Shown here: piece after piece, positions 1 to 12,282 of the stretch
Position numbering within the stretch: the stretch's first letter is position 1
How the letters are laid out: each line of letters begins with the position of its first letter
Assembly: GCF_000621145.1 (NCBI RefSeq)
Contig: NZ_JHZB01000009.1
Location: 1 to 64,000, forward strand
Direction of reading: 5' to 3'
Length of the DNA: 64,000 nt
From: Desulfobulbus elongatus DSM 2908
GTDB lineage: Bacteria > Desulfobacterota > Desulfobulbia > Desulfobulbales > Desulfobulbaceae
The notes under the pieces: generated by a model
Told to the model about the DNA's origin: nothing
Databases searched by the model: none
What the model saw: only the letters and a program-made list of their open reading frames with translations
Program-made: the position numbers and the translations under genes

Positions 1-180
1 CATGCGGAACCATCGAACGGTCTGCCCTTTAAACTGACAATACCGATGTCCGCAGGTCTGACAGACAACATGGCGGTTGGTCGTTTCAACAGAGAAGACA
101 AGGGCATTGCCAAGAACGTGCGTGCTGCGATAGGAGACGCCCTTGATGCCAAGGGCATGATATAAAAGTGTTTGTGACAT
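1..180 (-). CDS. ISL3-family transposase, N-terminal part (cut by window edge)
   Basis: The visible 60 residues begin MSQTLLYHALGIKGVSYRST and carry a zinc-ribbon half (CQTCGHRYC), which matches the N-terminal zf-ISL3 domain of ISL3 transposases. An AAAGGAG ribosome site lies 8 bases before the ATG at 180. The rest of the gene, including the DDE catalytic domain, lies beyond base 1, so intactness cannot be judged. Family assignment comes from recognition of the N-terminus. No terminal inverted repeat or target duplication could be identified between this gene and the tRNA pair. Its orientation is away from the tRNAs. Confidence 0.8.
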   Translation of the reverse strand, partial: MSQTLLYHALGIKGVSYRSTHVLGNALVFSVETTNRHVVCQTCGHRYCQFKGQTVRWFRM

Positions 181-320
181 GGCTGAGCTCCTTTGTGTTG
201 TCGGGTTTCGTCACCAAACAACATCGCTCATGTCATGTCACTTTTCCACAACTCCTTCCAACCCCAGGTACGCGTTTGCCGGATGAACCAAAAAACTTGT
301 CGGCCCACCTACGGCCCACC

Positions 321-360
321 AAAAGAAAAAAGGCACTTAACGCTCATGCGCTAAGTGCCT
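321..360 (-). terminator. Intrinsic terminator of the tRNA-Val/tRNA-Asp unit
   Basis: On the minus strand a perfect 9-bp stem (AGGCACTTA / TAAGTGCCT, 331-360) is followed by TTTTTTCTTTT (330-321). It lies 9 bases after the CCA end of tRNA-Asp, so it should end that transcript. Confidence 0.9.
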
Positions 361-369
361 GAATTTTAC

Positions 370-446
<77 letters not shown>

Positions 447-455
447 AGTAGCTTA

Positions 456-531
456 TGGTGGGCGAAACAGGGCTCGAACCTGTGACCCTCGGCTTGTAAG
501 GCCGATGCTCTCCCAGCTGAGCTATTCGCCC
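456..531 (-). tRNA. tRNA-Val (TAC)
   Basis: A 76-nt cloverleaf on the minus strand: acceptor GGGCGAA/TTCGCCC, anticodon TAC in CTTACAA, T-loop GTTCGAGCC and encoded CCA. It is the first gene of the Val-Asp pair. Confidence 0.97.
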
Positions 532-546
532 CGAAAGGTGACGGTC

Positions 547-575
547 TATTTAGCAGGTGGACTCTTGTCCGTCAA
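547..575 (-). promoter_or_regulatory. Sigma70-type promoter for tRNA-Val/tRNA-Asp
   Basis: Minus strand TTGACG (575-570), 17-base spacer, TAAATA (552-547). The predicted start falls a few bases ahead of the tRNA-Val 5' end at 531. The box pair is near consensus and no other gene is close enough to use it. Confidence 0.8.
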
Positions 576-576
576 G

Positions 577-643
577 AAAAAAACAGAGCCGGACTGGACG
601 ATTAGCAAATTCGCCATCGGCTTTTCAGCCGGCACGACCGGCT
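577..643 (-). terminator. Probable terminator region behind lon
   Basis: Directly after the lon stop the minus strand has a 6-bp hairpin (AGCCGG / CCGGCT, 643-627). About 35 bases on, a second CCGGCTC precedes a run of seven T (583-577). GAGCCGG at 643 could pair with either copy, so the stem is ambiguous. The T-run abuts the tRNA promoter. Confidence 0.45.
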
Positions 644-647
644 CAAT

Positions 648-3071
<2,424 letters not shown>

Positions 3072-3074
3072 ACA

Positions 3075-4339
<1,265 letters not shown>

Positions 4340-4343
<4 letters not shown>

Positions 4344-4948
4344 CGTTCCTTCTCCGCAGCCAACTCTTCGCGGCTGGTCAAGACCTTGTCGACGATACCG
4401 TATTCGCAGGCCTCGGTCGCGCTCATGAAATTGTCGCGTTCGGTGTCGGCCTGAATCTTTTTCATCGCCTTGCCGGTGTGCCTGGACAAAATGGTGTTCA
4501 AATCGTGCCGCATCCGCAGGATCTCCCGGGCATGGATGTCGATGTCCGTGGCCTGCCCCTGGTACCCGCCCATGGGTTGATGGATCATGATCCGCGAGTT
4601 GGGAAGGGCAAACCGCTTGCCGGCGGCACCGCTGGCCAGCAGCAGCGCGCCCATCGAGGCGGCCTGCCCCAGGCAGAGGGTGGCCACGTCGCAGCGGATG
4701 TACTGCATGGTATCGTAGATGGCCATGCCGGCGGTCACCGATCCGCCGGGGGAATTGATATAAAAAGTGATGTCCTTGTCCGGATCCTCGGCCTCCAGGA
4801 ACAGCAACTGGGCCACAATCAGACTGGCGACGTCATCGTTGACCTGGCTGCCGAGAAAGATGATCCGCTCCTTGAGCAGCCGGGAATAAATATCGTAAGC
4901 CCGTTCGCCGCGCGGACTCTGTTCGACAACCATTGGTACCAGATTCAT
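4340..4948 (-). CDS. clpP: ATP-dependent Clp protease proteolytic subunit ClpP
   Basis: A 202-residue serine peptidase forming the double-heptamer chamber served by ClpX. The active-site serine lies in [11 protein letters not shown] and the histidine in MIHQPMGG. The ATG at 4948 ([10 protein letters not shown]) is preferred over the GTG three codons upstream, because GGAG sits 8 bases before the ATG but abuts the GTG, and because family members begin here. It lies 74 bases after tig in the same transcript and overlaps clpX by 4 bases. Confidence 0.97.
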
Positions 4949-5022
4949 ACTTTCCACTCCGGAACATGATATCCCGGCGGCGGGTTGTGCGACCCGCCGC
5001 CAATTGAAACAACGGGGCCCGG

Positions 5023-6342
5023 TCAGGCCGGGGTCTGCTCGGCGGCCTCCACAGGCGCCACTTCGGTGATTTTTGCCTGTTCACGCAGGAAATTGAGCAC
5101 CTTCTCGTTATGCAGCTCGTTCATGAACGGCAGGATCTCTTCCCGCCGCTTGAAATATTTCTTCACCTCGTCGAGGGTCATGCGGTACTGGTCGGCGATG
5201 CGCTGATAGCCACGCTGGATGTCCTCGTCCGCGATCTTGATCTCCTCGATCTCGGCCACCTTCTTGAGAAGGAAGTCGCCCTTCACCCGCTTGATCGCGA
5301 TTTCCCGGTTCTTTTCCACCAGGTCGTCGAGCTTGATGCCGGCCGACTCGAACGACAGGCCGCTCCGCTTGAGATTCTCCTCGGCCTGCTTGAGCATTTC
5401 CTGAATCTCGTAGTTGACCAGCCGCTGCGGCACCTCGAAGGGGTTGAGCTCGATCAGCTTGAGCATGATCTTGTCGTCGAGATCGCCCTTGAGCGCCTCG
5501 TCCTTGGATTGCTGCAACCGCTGGCGGATGTCGTCACGGAGTTCGGCCAGGGTGTTCAGTTCCGGCTTGATGTCCTTGGCGAATTCGTCGTCGAGGGCCG
5601 GTTTGATCCGCACCTTGACATCCTTGATGTCGACCTTGAATTCCACGGTCTTCCCTGCCAGCATCGGATTGGGATAATCCGCCGGAAAGGTGATCTCGTA
5701 GAGGGTCTTGTCACCCTTCTTCAACCCGAGCAGTTTTTCCTCGAAGTCCTTGCCGAGCCGGTGCATGCCGATATCGACGCTGAAATTTTCGTTGTTGACT
5801 TCCTTCATGGCCTTGCCGTTGTGAAAGCCCTGAAAATCGACCACAGCTACGTCGTCCATGGCGATGGCATGGCCCTCCTCGGCGGTCTGCAGCACCGCCT
5901 GATGCCGCTGCAGCAGGGTGATCTCCTTGTCGACCTCCTCGTCGCGCACCACAACCAGCGGCTTTTCCACCTCCAGTCCCTTGTACGCCTTGAGGTCGAT
6001 CTGGGGCTTGACATCGACCATGGCCATGTACACAAAGGTGCCGTCGTCCTTGAAGCTATGCTCCGTGATCTCGGGATGGACCACGGGATCGAGTTTTTCT
6101 TGTTCAACCGCGTCGAAATAGCTCTCCTGCACCAGTTTCTCGCCGACCTCGGCCTGCACCTGCTCCTTGAAGTTGTTTTCAAGCACGCCCTGCGGAATCT
6201 TGCCGCGACGGAATCCCCTCAGTTTGACATCTTTGTTGATCTTGGCATAGGCCTTGGCAAGAGCCGGCCCCACGGTTTCCTTGGGGAGGGTGACGGTCAG
6301 TTTTCTTGTCAATTCGGAGAGTTGTTCGACGACGATATCCAT
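5023..6342 (-). CDS. tig: Trigger factor, ribosome-bound chaperone
   Basis: A 439-residue chaperone and prolyl isomerase that binds nascent chains at the ribosomal exit tunnel. The ribosome-docking region is visible near residue 40 (GFRRGKIP, matching the GFRxGxxP signature), then the FKBP-like PPIase domain, then the long helical C-terminal chaperone arms ending in an acidic tail ([14 protein letters not shown]). The ATG at 6342 has GAGGAA upstream. A longer reading frame runs back through tRNA-Leu but is not coding. It is the first protein gene of the tig-clpP-clpX-lon unit, an order common in proteobacteria. Confidence 0.96.
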   Translation of the reverse strand: MDIVVEQLSELTRKLTVTLPKETVGPALAKAYAKINKDVKLRGFRRGKIPQGVLENNFKEQVQAEVGEKLVQESYFDAVEQEKLDPVVHPEITEHSFKDDGTFVYMAMVDVKPQIDLKAYKGLEVEKPLVVVRDEEVDKEITLLQRHQAVLQTAEEGHAIAMDDVAVVDFQGFHNGKAMKEVNNENFSVDIGMHRLGKDFEEKLLGLKKGDKTLYEITFPADYPNPMLAGKTVEFKVDIKDVKVRIKPALDDEFAKDIKPELNTLAELRDDIRQRLQQSKDEALKGDLDDKIMLKLIELNPFEVPQRLVNYEIQEMLKQAEENLKRSGLSFESAGIKLDDLVEKNREIAIKRVKGDFLLKKVAEIEEIKIADEDIQRGYQRIADQYRMTLDEVKKYFKRREEILPFMNELHNEKVLNFLREQAKITEVAPVEAAEQTPA

Positions 6343-6454
6343 GGACTGCGGTTCCTCTTGTTCGGTTTGCCGGGCCGGCGAAGCCGGCGGCGTTGGCTTT
6401 TTTGTCAGCCCGCTCTTCGATGGTGGCGCGCGCTGTGCTTGATGACGGAGCGAC

Positions 6455-6540
6455 TGGTGCGAGAGGGGGGACTCGAACCCCCATGGGGCTGGCCCGCTGG
6501 ATCCTAAGTCCAGTGCGTCTACCAATTTCACCACTCTCGC
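6455..6540 (-). tRNA. tRNA-Leu (TAG)
   Basis: An 86-nt class II tRNA on the minus strand with acceptor GCGAGAG/CTCTCGC, anticodon TAG (ACTTAGGA), a long variable arm (GCGGGCCAGCCCCATG), T-loop GTTCGAGTC and encoded CCA. It precedes tig by about 110 bases in the same direction and is probably processed from the same transcript. Confidence 0.96.
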
Positions 6541-6557
6541 TTTACGTTAAACCATAA

Positions 6558-6586
6558 TTAATAACCGGAATAACTTTTCCCGTCAA
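6558..6586 (-). promoter_or_regulatory. Promoter for tRNA-Leu and the tig-clpP-clpX-lon operon
   Basis: Minus strand TTGACG (6586-6581), 17-base spacer, TATTAA (6563-6558), in an AT-rich patch. The -10 box is about 18 bases ahead of the tRNA-Leu 5' end. It is likely to drive both tRNA and protease operon. No heat-shock (sigma32 or CIRCE) element was seen. Confidence 0.75.
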
Positions 6587-6632
6587 GTGATCGCTGGCGA
6601 GAAAAAGATGTATTATCAACAAATTTAAAGCA

Positions 6633-7848
6633 TTAAGGAGAGGGAGGCATGAAGCGGGCAACGGCATCCCCCTCTTCGGTTTCGCCCGCGCTTTCTCCGG
6701 AACGGATCAGAAAGGCTGCCAGGAAACACAGGATGACGATGGCACCGGCCGTGGCCCAGAAGGCATGGCGCATGCCAAGGGCGTCCAAGCTGAGGCCGCC
6801 CAGGATGGCGCCGGTGAACACCCCGGCGCTCATCGCCAGGTTGAACACACCCATCATGGTGCCGTGACCGAAACGCTCGCGGCCCTCCTCCACGGCATAG
6901 GCCCCCAACACCGGCCAGAGAACGGCCTCGCCGAAGCCGAGAAAGAGATAGACGCCGATCATGGCGCCCAGTCCGGTCACGGACGGAATGAGCACCACGG
7001 CGACACTCATGCAGAGGCAGCCGCAGAGCAGCAGGACCACCTTGTCGAACCGGTCGGCCAGCGCGCCGAACGGATACTGGAGCACCGCGTTCATCAGCGT
7101 CCGGCTGGCGATCACCAGGCCGGTCTGCATGCCGCTGCTGCCGGGCCATCCGGCCATCATCACCGGTAGAAAGGCCATGGTCGGCACCATCATCAGCACC
7201 GTGGCGAACCGGGCGACGAGAATGCCCACGGTGCGGCGGCGGTGCAGCATGCCGCTGACGTTTTCAAGCAAGCCGGTCTGTTGCTGCCGGTCGACCGGGC
7301 AGCAGGCGGGCATATTGCCCCACACCAGCAGAAAGGCGAAAAAACAAAGGCCGGCCATCACATGAAAAACCGTCGCCATGCCCCAGGTATCGGCGCAATA
7401 GCCGCCGAGCACCGGCCCGCAGCCGATGCCGCAAAACACGGCGATATTGACGACTCCCATATAGCGGCCTTCCTGGCCGGGTGGGGAGAGGAAGCTGGCG
7501 TAGGCCATGGCCACCGGCACGATCATCGCCGCGCCGAAACCCTGAAACAGGCGGATGGCCACCAGATGCGACACACTGCCGGCAAAGGGAATCAGCAGAC
7601 CGACCAGGCCGTAAATGAACAGTCCGGCCACAAGAAACCCCTTGCGGCCCCAGCGGTCGGAGAGATTGCCGACCCACCGGCTGCCACAGCCCCCGGCTCA
7701 GGGAAAAGGCGGCGGTGATCAGTCCCAGGGCGAAACCGGAGGCGCCCAGTTTGGTCGCCAGGACCGGCAGGATCGGGATGATGATGCCGACGCCCAGCAG
7801 GGCGATGAACACCGAGACTACCACGGTGACGAGGATGCGATTGAACAT
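6633..7848 (-). pseudogene. MFS multidrug-type transporter, disrupted by a one-base frameshift
   Basis: The first part (ATG at 7848, MFNRILVTVVVSVFIALLGV) covers the first transmembrane helix and the approach to motif A. The rest (GNLSDRWGRKG, then about ten helices to AVARFMPPSP) is in the next frame. The break lies at or just after a run of five C on the plus strand (7690-7694). Removing one base gives a continuous protein of about 404 residues reading ...AFSLSRGCGSRWVGNLSD, with a perfect major-facilitator motif A. Downstream codon use and helix pattern are intact, so the break is recent or a sequencing error. Substrate is unknown. Confidence 0.8.
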
Positions 7849-7867
7849 TGCTTGTCTTTCTCGTGTG

Positions 7868-7884
7868 TTCCCGTCAAGCGGGAA
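7868..7884. repeat. Inverted repeat ahead of the MFS gene
   Basis: TTCCCG-TCAAG-CGGGAA, a perfect 6-bp inverted repeat 20 bases upstream of the MFS start codon. It could be a repressor operator or an mRNA hairpin; the sequence does not decide. The rest of the 7849-8096 gap holds the promoter of the divergent reductase. Confidence 0.4.
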
Positions 7885-8017
7885 TGAATGCCGGGAATCG
7901 GGTTCCGCCGACCGGGCCGGCGCCTCGCCGCTGCCAAACGTCCTCTTCATACCATCCGGCCGGGGGAATGCAAAGCCGCTCTTGCCGGGTCGCGGCAATC
8001 ACCCCTGTTTCCCTGCC

Positions 8018-8046
8018 TTGAACCGCGCGCCAAAACACCGTATAGT
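8018..8046 (+). promoter_or_regulatory. Sigma70-type promoter for the YhdH-family reductase
   Basis: TTGAAC (8018-8023), 17-base spacer, TATAGT (8041-8046), about 50 bases ahead of the ATG at 8097. Confidence 0.7.
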
Positions 8047-8096
8047 GAGCCGGTCATGCACCACTCTTTTGCCTGCACTTTCTTTCAGGAGGGATT

Positions 8097-9101
8097 ATGG
8101 AAAACTTGGGTTTCAAAGCGATGATCGTCTCAGAAGCCGGGGACAGGCGGTTTGTCCGCGCCATCGGCGAAAAACGCATCGAAGATCTGCCGGCCGGCGA
8201 GGTCCTGATCCGGGTGCACTATTCCTCCATCAACTACAAGGACGCCCTGTCCGCCTCGGGCAACAAGGGCGTGACCCGGCGCTATCCGCACACGCCGGGC
8301 ATCGACGCGGCCGGGATCGTGGCCGAAAGCGCCGATGCCTCTATTCCGGCGGACAGTCCGGTGGTGGTCACCGGCTACGACCTGGGCATGAACACCAGCG
8401 GCGGCTTTGCCGAATACATCCGGGTGCCGGCCGCCTGGGTGGTACCGCTGCCCGCGGGCCTGACACTGCGCGAGAGCATGATCTGCGGCACCGCCGGCTT
8501 CACCGCCGCTCTGGCCTGTCACAAACTCATGGAAAACGGTGTTGCTCCGGACCAGGGACCGGTGCTGGTGACTGGCGCCACCGGCGGCGTCGGCTCCATC
8601 GCCGTGGCCATCCTGGCCAAGTCCGGCTACCAGGTGACAGCGGCCACCACCAAGACGAACGAGGCGGCCTACCTGCAATTGATCGGCGCCAAAGAAGTGA
8701 TCCCCACCGCCGAGGTCGACGACCAGAGCGGCCGCCCCATGCTCAAGCCGCGCTGGGCCGGCGTGGTGGATACGGTCAGCGGCAATATCCTGAGCACGGC
8801 GATCAAGGCCACCCGCTACGGCGGCACCGTCACCTGCTGCGGCAACGTCACCTCCGGCGAACTGCATACCTCGATCTACCCCTTCATCCTCAACGGCATC
8901 AGCCTATTGGGGATCGATTCGGTCAACTGCCCCACCGGTCTGCGCCGCGACATCTGGACCAAACTGGCCGGCGAATGGAAACTCGACCATCTCGAGGCCA
9001 TCACCACCGAACTTCCCGGCCTCGAAGCTCTGGACGAACGGCTCGGCCTGCTGCTGCAGGGCAAGCACAAGGGCCGCGACATCGTCCGTATCGGCGGCTG
9101 A
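8097..9101 (+). CDS. YhdH/YhfP-family NADPH quinone oxidoreductase (acryloyl-CoA reductase type)
   Basis: A 334-residue medium-chain dehydrogenase/reductase without zinc ligands. The N-terminal GroES-like fold (HYSSINYKDALSASG) is followed by a Rossmann NADPH site GATGGVGSIAV near residue 160. The segment YDLGMNTSGGFAEY is typical of the YhdH/AcuI branch, whose characterised members reduce acryloyl-CoA to propionyl-CoA. CAGGAGGG ahead of the ATG is a strong ribosome site. It is monocistronic, between a divergent transporter and ppnN. The subfamily is clear; the physiological substrate is inferred only. Confidence 0.9.
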   Translation: MENLGFKAMIVSEAGDRRFVRAIGEKRIEDLPAGEVLIRVHYSSINYKDALSASGNKGVTRRYPHTPGIDAAGIVAESADASIPADSPVVVTGYDLGMNTSGGFAEYIRVPAAWVVPLPAGLTLRESMICGTAGFTAALACHKLMENGVAPDQGPVLVTGATGGVGSIAVAILAKSGYQVTAATTKTNEAAYLQLIGAKEVIPTAEVDDQSGRPMLKPRWAGVVDTVSGNILSTAIKATRYGGTVTCCGNVTSGELHTSIYPFILNGISLLGIDSVNCPTGLRRDIWTKLAGEWKLDHLEAITTELPGLEALDERLGLLLQGKHKGRDIVRIGG

Positions 9102-9222
9102 TGCGGGTCCGGCATTTTCTGCGACCGGTACCGACTTCGATACTTTCGATCGGCAGCCGCCCGATTATCCCGCCGTCCAACGAAGAACAAAACAGGACCT
9201 CCTGATTCCACCAGACTCTCCG

Positions 9223-9249
9223 GGCGGCCGGGCGTCATTCCCGGCCGCC
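9223..9249. other. Strong GC stem-loop before ppnN
   Basis: GGCGGCCGGG (9223-9232), 7-base loop, CCCGGCCGCC (9240-9249): a perfect 10-bp stem 29 bases ahead of the GTG start of ppnN. No T-run follows, so it is not a classical terminator. It may end the yhdH transcript or shape the ppnN leader. Confidence 0.5.
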
Positions 9250-9278
9250 ACCCGATTCCCTCTCCCGAACGATCAAGC

Positions 9279-10688
9279 GTGAAAAACCTCAACATACCCG
9301 TGTCCCGCGACGTCATCGATGCCCGTATCAGCCCCAACGGCAGCCTGGATGTCCTCTCCCGGCTGGAAGTGAGCAAACTGCTCGACACCAGTCGCGGCGA
9401 GCTGTACCCGCTCTTCCGCAACTCGTCGCTGGCCGTGCTCAACTACGGCGACTATCTCGACGACGGCCGCGAACTGCTCAAGCGCTACCAGGATTTCGAC
9501 ATCCGGGTGATCCAGGAGGAGCGCGGCATCAAGCTCGACCTGCGCAACGCCCCGGCCAGCGCCTTTGTCGACGGCGAGATGATCCGGGGCATCAACGAGC
9601 ACCTGTTCGCCGTGCTCCGCGATGTCGTTTATGTCGACGACACCATCAACAACAATCCCCGCTTCGACCTCGCCAGCTCGGACGGGATCACCAACGCCGT
9701 TTTTCACATCCTGCGCAACGCCGGCATCATGCGGCCGCGCACCGAGCCGCGCCTGGTGGTCTGCTGGGGCGGGCACTCGATCACCCCGGCCGAATACGAC
9801 TACAGCAAGGAGGTCGGCTACCAGTTGGGCCTGCGCGGCCTCGACATCTGCACCGGCTGCGGGCCGGGCGCCATGAAGGGTCCGATGAAGGGCGCCACCA
9901 TCGGCCACGCCAAGCAGCGGATCTACAACGGCCAGTACCTGGGCATCACCGAGCCGGGCATCATCGCCTCGGAATCGCCCAACCCCATCGTCAACGACCT
10001 GGTGATCATGCCGGACATCGAAAAACGGCTGGAGGCCTTTGTCCGCGTCGGCCACGGCGTGATCGTCTTTCCCGGCGGCGTGGGCACGGCCGAGGAAATC
10101 CTCTACATCCTGTCTATTCTCCTCGATCCGGACAACTCGCGCATCCCGCTGCCGCTCATCTTCACCGGTCCGGCCGCCGCCGCCGGCTATTTCGAGCAGA
10201 TCGACCGCTTCATCATCGACACCCTCGGCCCGGCCACGCGGCAGATGTACCGGATCATCATCGACGATCCCGAGGCCGTGGCCAGGAAAATCCTGGAAGG
10301 GGTGAAGGAGGTGCATCGGTTCCGGCTGAAGACCGACGACGCCTTCTATTTCAACTGGCTGCTCAACATCGATCTCAGCCTGCAACTCCCCTTTGTGCCC
10401 AGCCACGGGAACATGCGCGCCCTCGATCTGCACAGGAACCAGCCGCCGCACCTGCTGGCCTCCAACCTGCGTCGGGCCTTTTCCGGCATCGTCGCCGGTA
10501 ACGTCAAGGATGCCGGCATCCGGGCCATCGAGGAAAAGGGCGTGTTCGAGCTCTGCGGCGACGCGGCCATCATGCGGCCGCTCGACGATTTGCTCACCGC
10601 CTTTGTCGAACAGCGGCGGATGAAACTGCCGACCACGGCCTACAATCCCTGCTACCGGCTGGTGACGGAAAACGGCGCCCTGTCGTGA
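9279..10688 (+). CDS. ppnN: Pyrimidine/purine-5'-nucleotide nucleosidase PpnN (LOG family, YgdH type)
   Basis: A 469-residue cytosolic enzyme that splits nucleoside monophosphates into base and ribose 5-phosphate. The E. coli member is a target of (p)ppGpp. Flanking domains typical of YgdH surround a Rossmann-like LOG domain with the signature PGGVGTAEE near residue 270 and GxGPGAMKG (CGPGAMKGPMKGA) ahead of it. The length is close to the E. coli protein. The start is GTG (GTG AAA AAC CTC) with no clear ribosome site. The long N- and C-terminal extensions exclude the short plant-type LOG phosphoribohydrolases. Confidence 0.9.
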   Translation: MKNLNIPVSRDVIDARISPNGSLDVLSRLEVSKLLDTSRGELYPLFRNSSLAVLNYGDYLDDGRELLKRYQDFDIRVIQEERGIKLDLRNAPASAFVDGEMIRGINEHLFAVLRDVVYVDDTINNNPRFDLASSDGITNAVFHILRNAGIMRPRTEPRLVVCWGGHSITPAEYDYSKEVGYQLGLRGLDICTGCGPGAMKGPMKGATIGHAKQRIYNGQYLGITEPGIIASESPNPIVNDLVIMPDIEKRLEAFVRVGHGVIVFPGGVGTAEEILYILSILLDPDNSRIPLPLIFTGPAAAAGYFEQIDRFIIDTLGPATRQMYRIIIDDPEAVARKILEGVKEVHRFRLKTDDAFYFNWLLNIDLSLQLPFVPSHGNMRALDLHRNQPPHLLASNLRRAFSGIVAGNVKDAGIRAIEEKGVFELCGDAAIMRPLDDLLTAFVEQRRMKLPTTAYNPCYRLVTENGALS

Positions 10689-10716
10689 CCATTGTCCGTA
10701 ATTGCCTCCGGAAGGA

Positions 10717-10745
10717 TTGCTTTTTCCCGCCGGGTGCAGGATAAT
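10717..10745 (+). promoter_or_regulatory. Putative promoter for the DJ-1/PfpI gene
   Basis: TTGCTT (10717-10722), 17-base spacer, GATAAT (10740-10745), about 80 bases ahead of the ATG. Confidence 0.55.
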
Positions 10746-10823
10746 TGATGCGCTTGTGTCGGCCCCGCACCCTGCGGGACGACAACCACCAACACACCAA
10801 CCAATTCATCCGAGGAGGTCAGC

Positions 10824-11411
10824 ATGGCAGCAAAGAAAATCTTGATGCTGGTGGGGGATTTTGTCGAGGATTACGAGGCGATGGTGCCGTTCCAGATGCT
10901 GGTGATGGTGGGGCACGAGGTCCACACGGTCTGCCCTGGGAAAAAGGCCGGCGACACGGTGAAGACCGCCATCCACGATTTCGAGGGCGACCAGACCTAC
11001 AGCGAAAAACCGGGGCACCGGTTCGCCGTCACCGCCACCTTCGACGAGATCGACCCGGCGAGCTACGACGCCCTGGTCATTCCCGGCGGCAGGGCGCCGG
11101 AATACATCCGCCTCAACGAGCGGGTGCTCGAGATCGTCCGCCATTTCGCCGCCGCGGCCAAGCCCATCGCCGCGGTCTGCCACGGCCAGCAGGTGCTGGT
11201 GGCTGCCGGCGTGCTCGAAGGCAGGGCCTGCACCGCCTACCCGGCGGTCAAGCCGGACATCGTCCGGGCCGGCGGCACCTGGGTGGAGGTCAACGACACC
11301 TTCTCCAACGCTTACGTCGACGGCAACCTGGTCACCGGTCCGGCCTGGCCGGCCCATCCGGAATGGATACGCGCCTTTCTCAAGGTGCTGGGCAGCACCA
11401 TCATGCCGTGA
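10824..11411 (+). CDS. DJ-1/PfpI-family protein
   Basis: A 195-residue single-domain protein of the class I glutamine amidotransferase-like superfamily. The nucleophile elbow AVCHGQQ (Cys near 119) and the conserved acidic residue in GDFVEDYEA are present. Members include deglycase/glyoxalase-like and stress proteins and PfpI-type peptidases, so the activity cannot be fixed from sequence. GGAGG lies 6 bases before the ATG. It is probably monocistronic and has no signal peptide. Confidence 0.88.
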   Translation: MAAKKILMLVGDFVEDYEAMVPFQMLVMVGHEVHTVCPGKKAGDTVKTAIHDFEGDQTYSEKPGHRFAVTATFDEIDPASYDALVIPGGRAPEYIRLNERVLEIVRHFAAAAKPIAAVCHGQQVLVAAGVLEGRACTAYPAVKPDIVRAGGTWVEVNDTFSNAYVDGNLVTGPAWPAHPEWIRAFLKVLGSTIMP

Positions 11412-11546
11412 CGGCGTGACCTGGGCGGCCGGCATTGGTCGCGCCGACGAGATTTGCGGTACAATGACTGACAGAGGCCAGCGGCGGGTTGCATGGTGCA
11501 CCCCGGTCCCGCGTCCCACTGTTGCCACCAAAGGTGTGTGCATCCC

Positions 11547-11930
11547 ATGCTTCGAGATCTAGCCCTGGCCGCCAAGGCCGCCTGCAGCCGGGAGGACCAG
11601 GAAAGCCTGGTGCCGATCGTCAAACAACTCCGCGACCTGGGCGAGGTCGCCTGCAAACGGGGCTTGCTGGCCCTGGAAGGCGAACTGCCCCAGATCAGGG
11701 ACCCCCTGCTCAAGCTCGGCATCGAACTGATCGTCGACAAGACCGAACCGGAGAACGTCCAGGACATCCTCGACGCGGACATCTACTATAACGAATCCAA
11801 CGGCCGCGAACTGCTGAAGAAGATCATCATCCGCGAGGGGCTGCTCCGCATCCAGGCGGGCGACAACGCCCGCAACATTCTGATCTGCACCCGGATCTTT
11901 CTCGGCAAGGTCGAGCCAGGCGCCTGGTAG
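11547..11930 (+). CDS. Soluble protein resembling the cytoplasmic segment of MotA
   Basis: A 127-residue protein without membrane segments. The core CKRGLLALEGELPQ ... LGIELIVDKTEP ... VQDILDADIYY strongly recalls the MotA cytoplasmic stretch (consensus REGLLALE ... GLxLVVDGTDPE ... IREILE) between its second and third helices. None of the four MotA membrane helices is present and no motB is nearby. The ATG at 11547 is preferred over an upstream ATG in low-quality sequence because AAGGTG lies before it. A weak TACAAT box is at 11460. The MotA resemblance is by eye; function is unknown, and a regulator or decoy of a stator-like complex is possible. Confidence 0.6.
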   Translation: MLRDLALAAKAACSREDQESLVPIVKQLRDLGEVACKRGLLALEGELPQIRDPLLKLGIELIVDKTEPENVQDILDADIYYNESNGRELLKKIIIREGLLRIQAGDNARNILICTRIFLGKVEPGAW

Positions 11931-11974
11931 ACGGGCGCAGACAGCCCGCTCCTCGCACCTCGGGAGGCATGCCC

Positions 11975-12220
11975 ATGCTGCACGAAAAATTCGTCGACCT
12001 GCCGAGAGAGCGGCAGATCGAAGCGGTCAGGAGCCGGTTTCACCATCGGGAGGGGGGCGGCTGGTTCACGGCCGAAGGCGTCTTTGCCGGCGCCAGCGAG
12101 GCGGACGTGATCGCCGCGCTCGTCGACCTGGAAGAGGCCGAGATCGCTGCCATCGGCGACTGCATGGGCGGCTGCCCCATGATCGCGCCCCGGCTGGAGG
12201 ATTTTGTCCGCAGGCGGTGA
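11975..12220 (+). CDS. Small protein of unknown function
   Basis: An 81-residue soluble protein, MLHEKFVDLPRERQIEAV..., predicted mostly helical, ending in CMGGCPMIAPRLEDFVRRR. The CxxxC pair could bind metal or form a disulfide. GGGAGG lies 7 bases before this ATG, which decides the start against an ATG two codons earlier that abuts the ribosome site. It follows the MotA-like gene by 44 bases and is probably co-transcribed. The family was not recognised. Confidence 0.6.
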   Translation: MLHEKFVDLPRERQIEAVRSRFHHREGGGWFTAEGVFAGASEADVIAALVDLEEAEIAAIGDCMGGCPMIAPRLEDFVRRR

Positions 12221-12282
12221 CCGGCCGGACCCGGCGCGGGCGGCCGTTTCCCGGCAAAGAAGTCCCTGCGCTTTGTCTGCGG

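Noticed and set aside
6343-6534. N-terminal extension of trigger factor by 64 codons
   Set aside because: It is translated tRNA-Leu and leader sequence; [11 protein letters not shown] at 6342 has a ribosome site and matches the family start.
6633-7848. Programmed frameshift (recoding) in the MFS gene
   Set aside because: There is no slippery heptamer with a downstream pseudoknot, and MFS transporters are not known to use recoding; decay or a base error is simpler.
11460-11465. Promoter TACAAT for the MotA-like gene
   Set aside because: The best -35 (TTGGTC) is 19 bases away; too weak to list as a feature.
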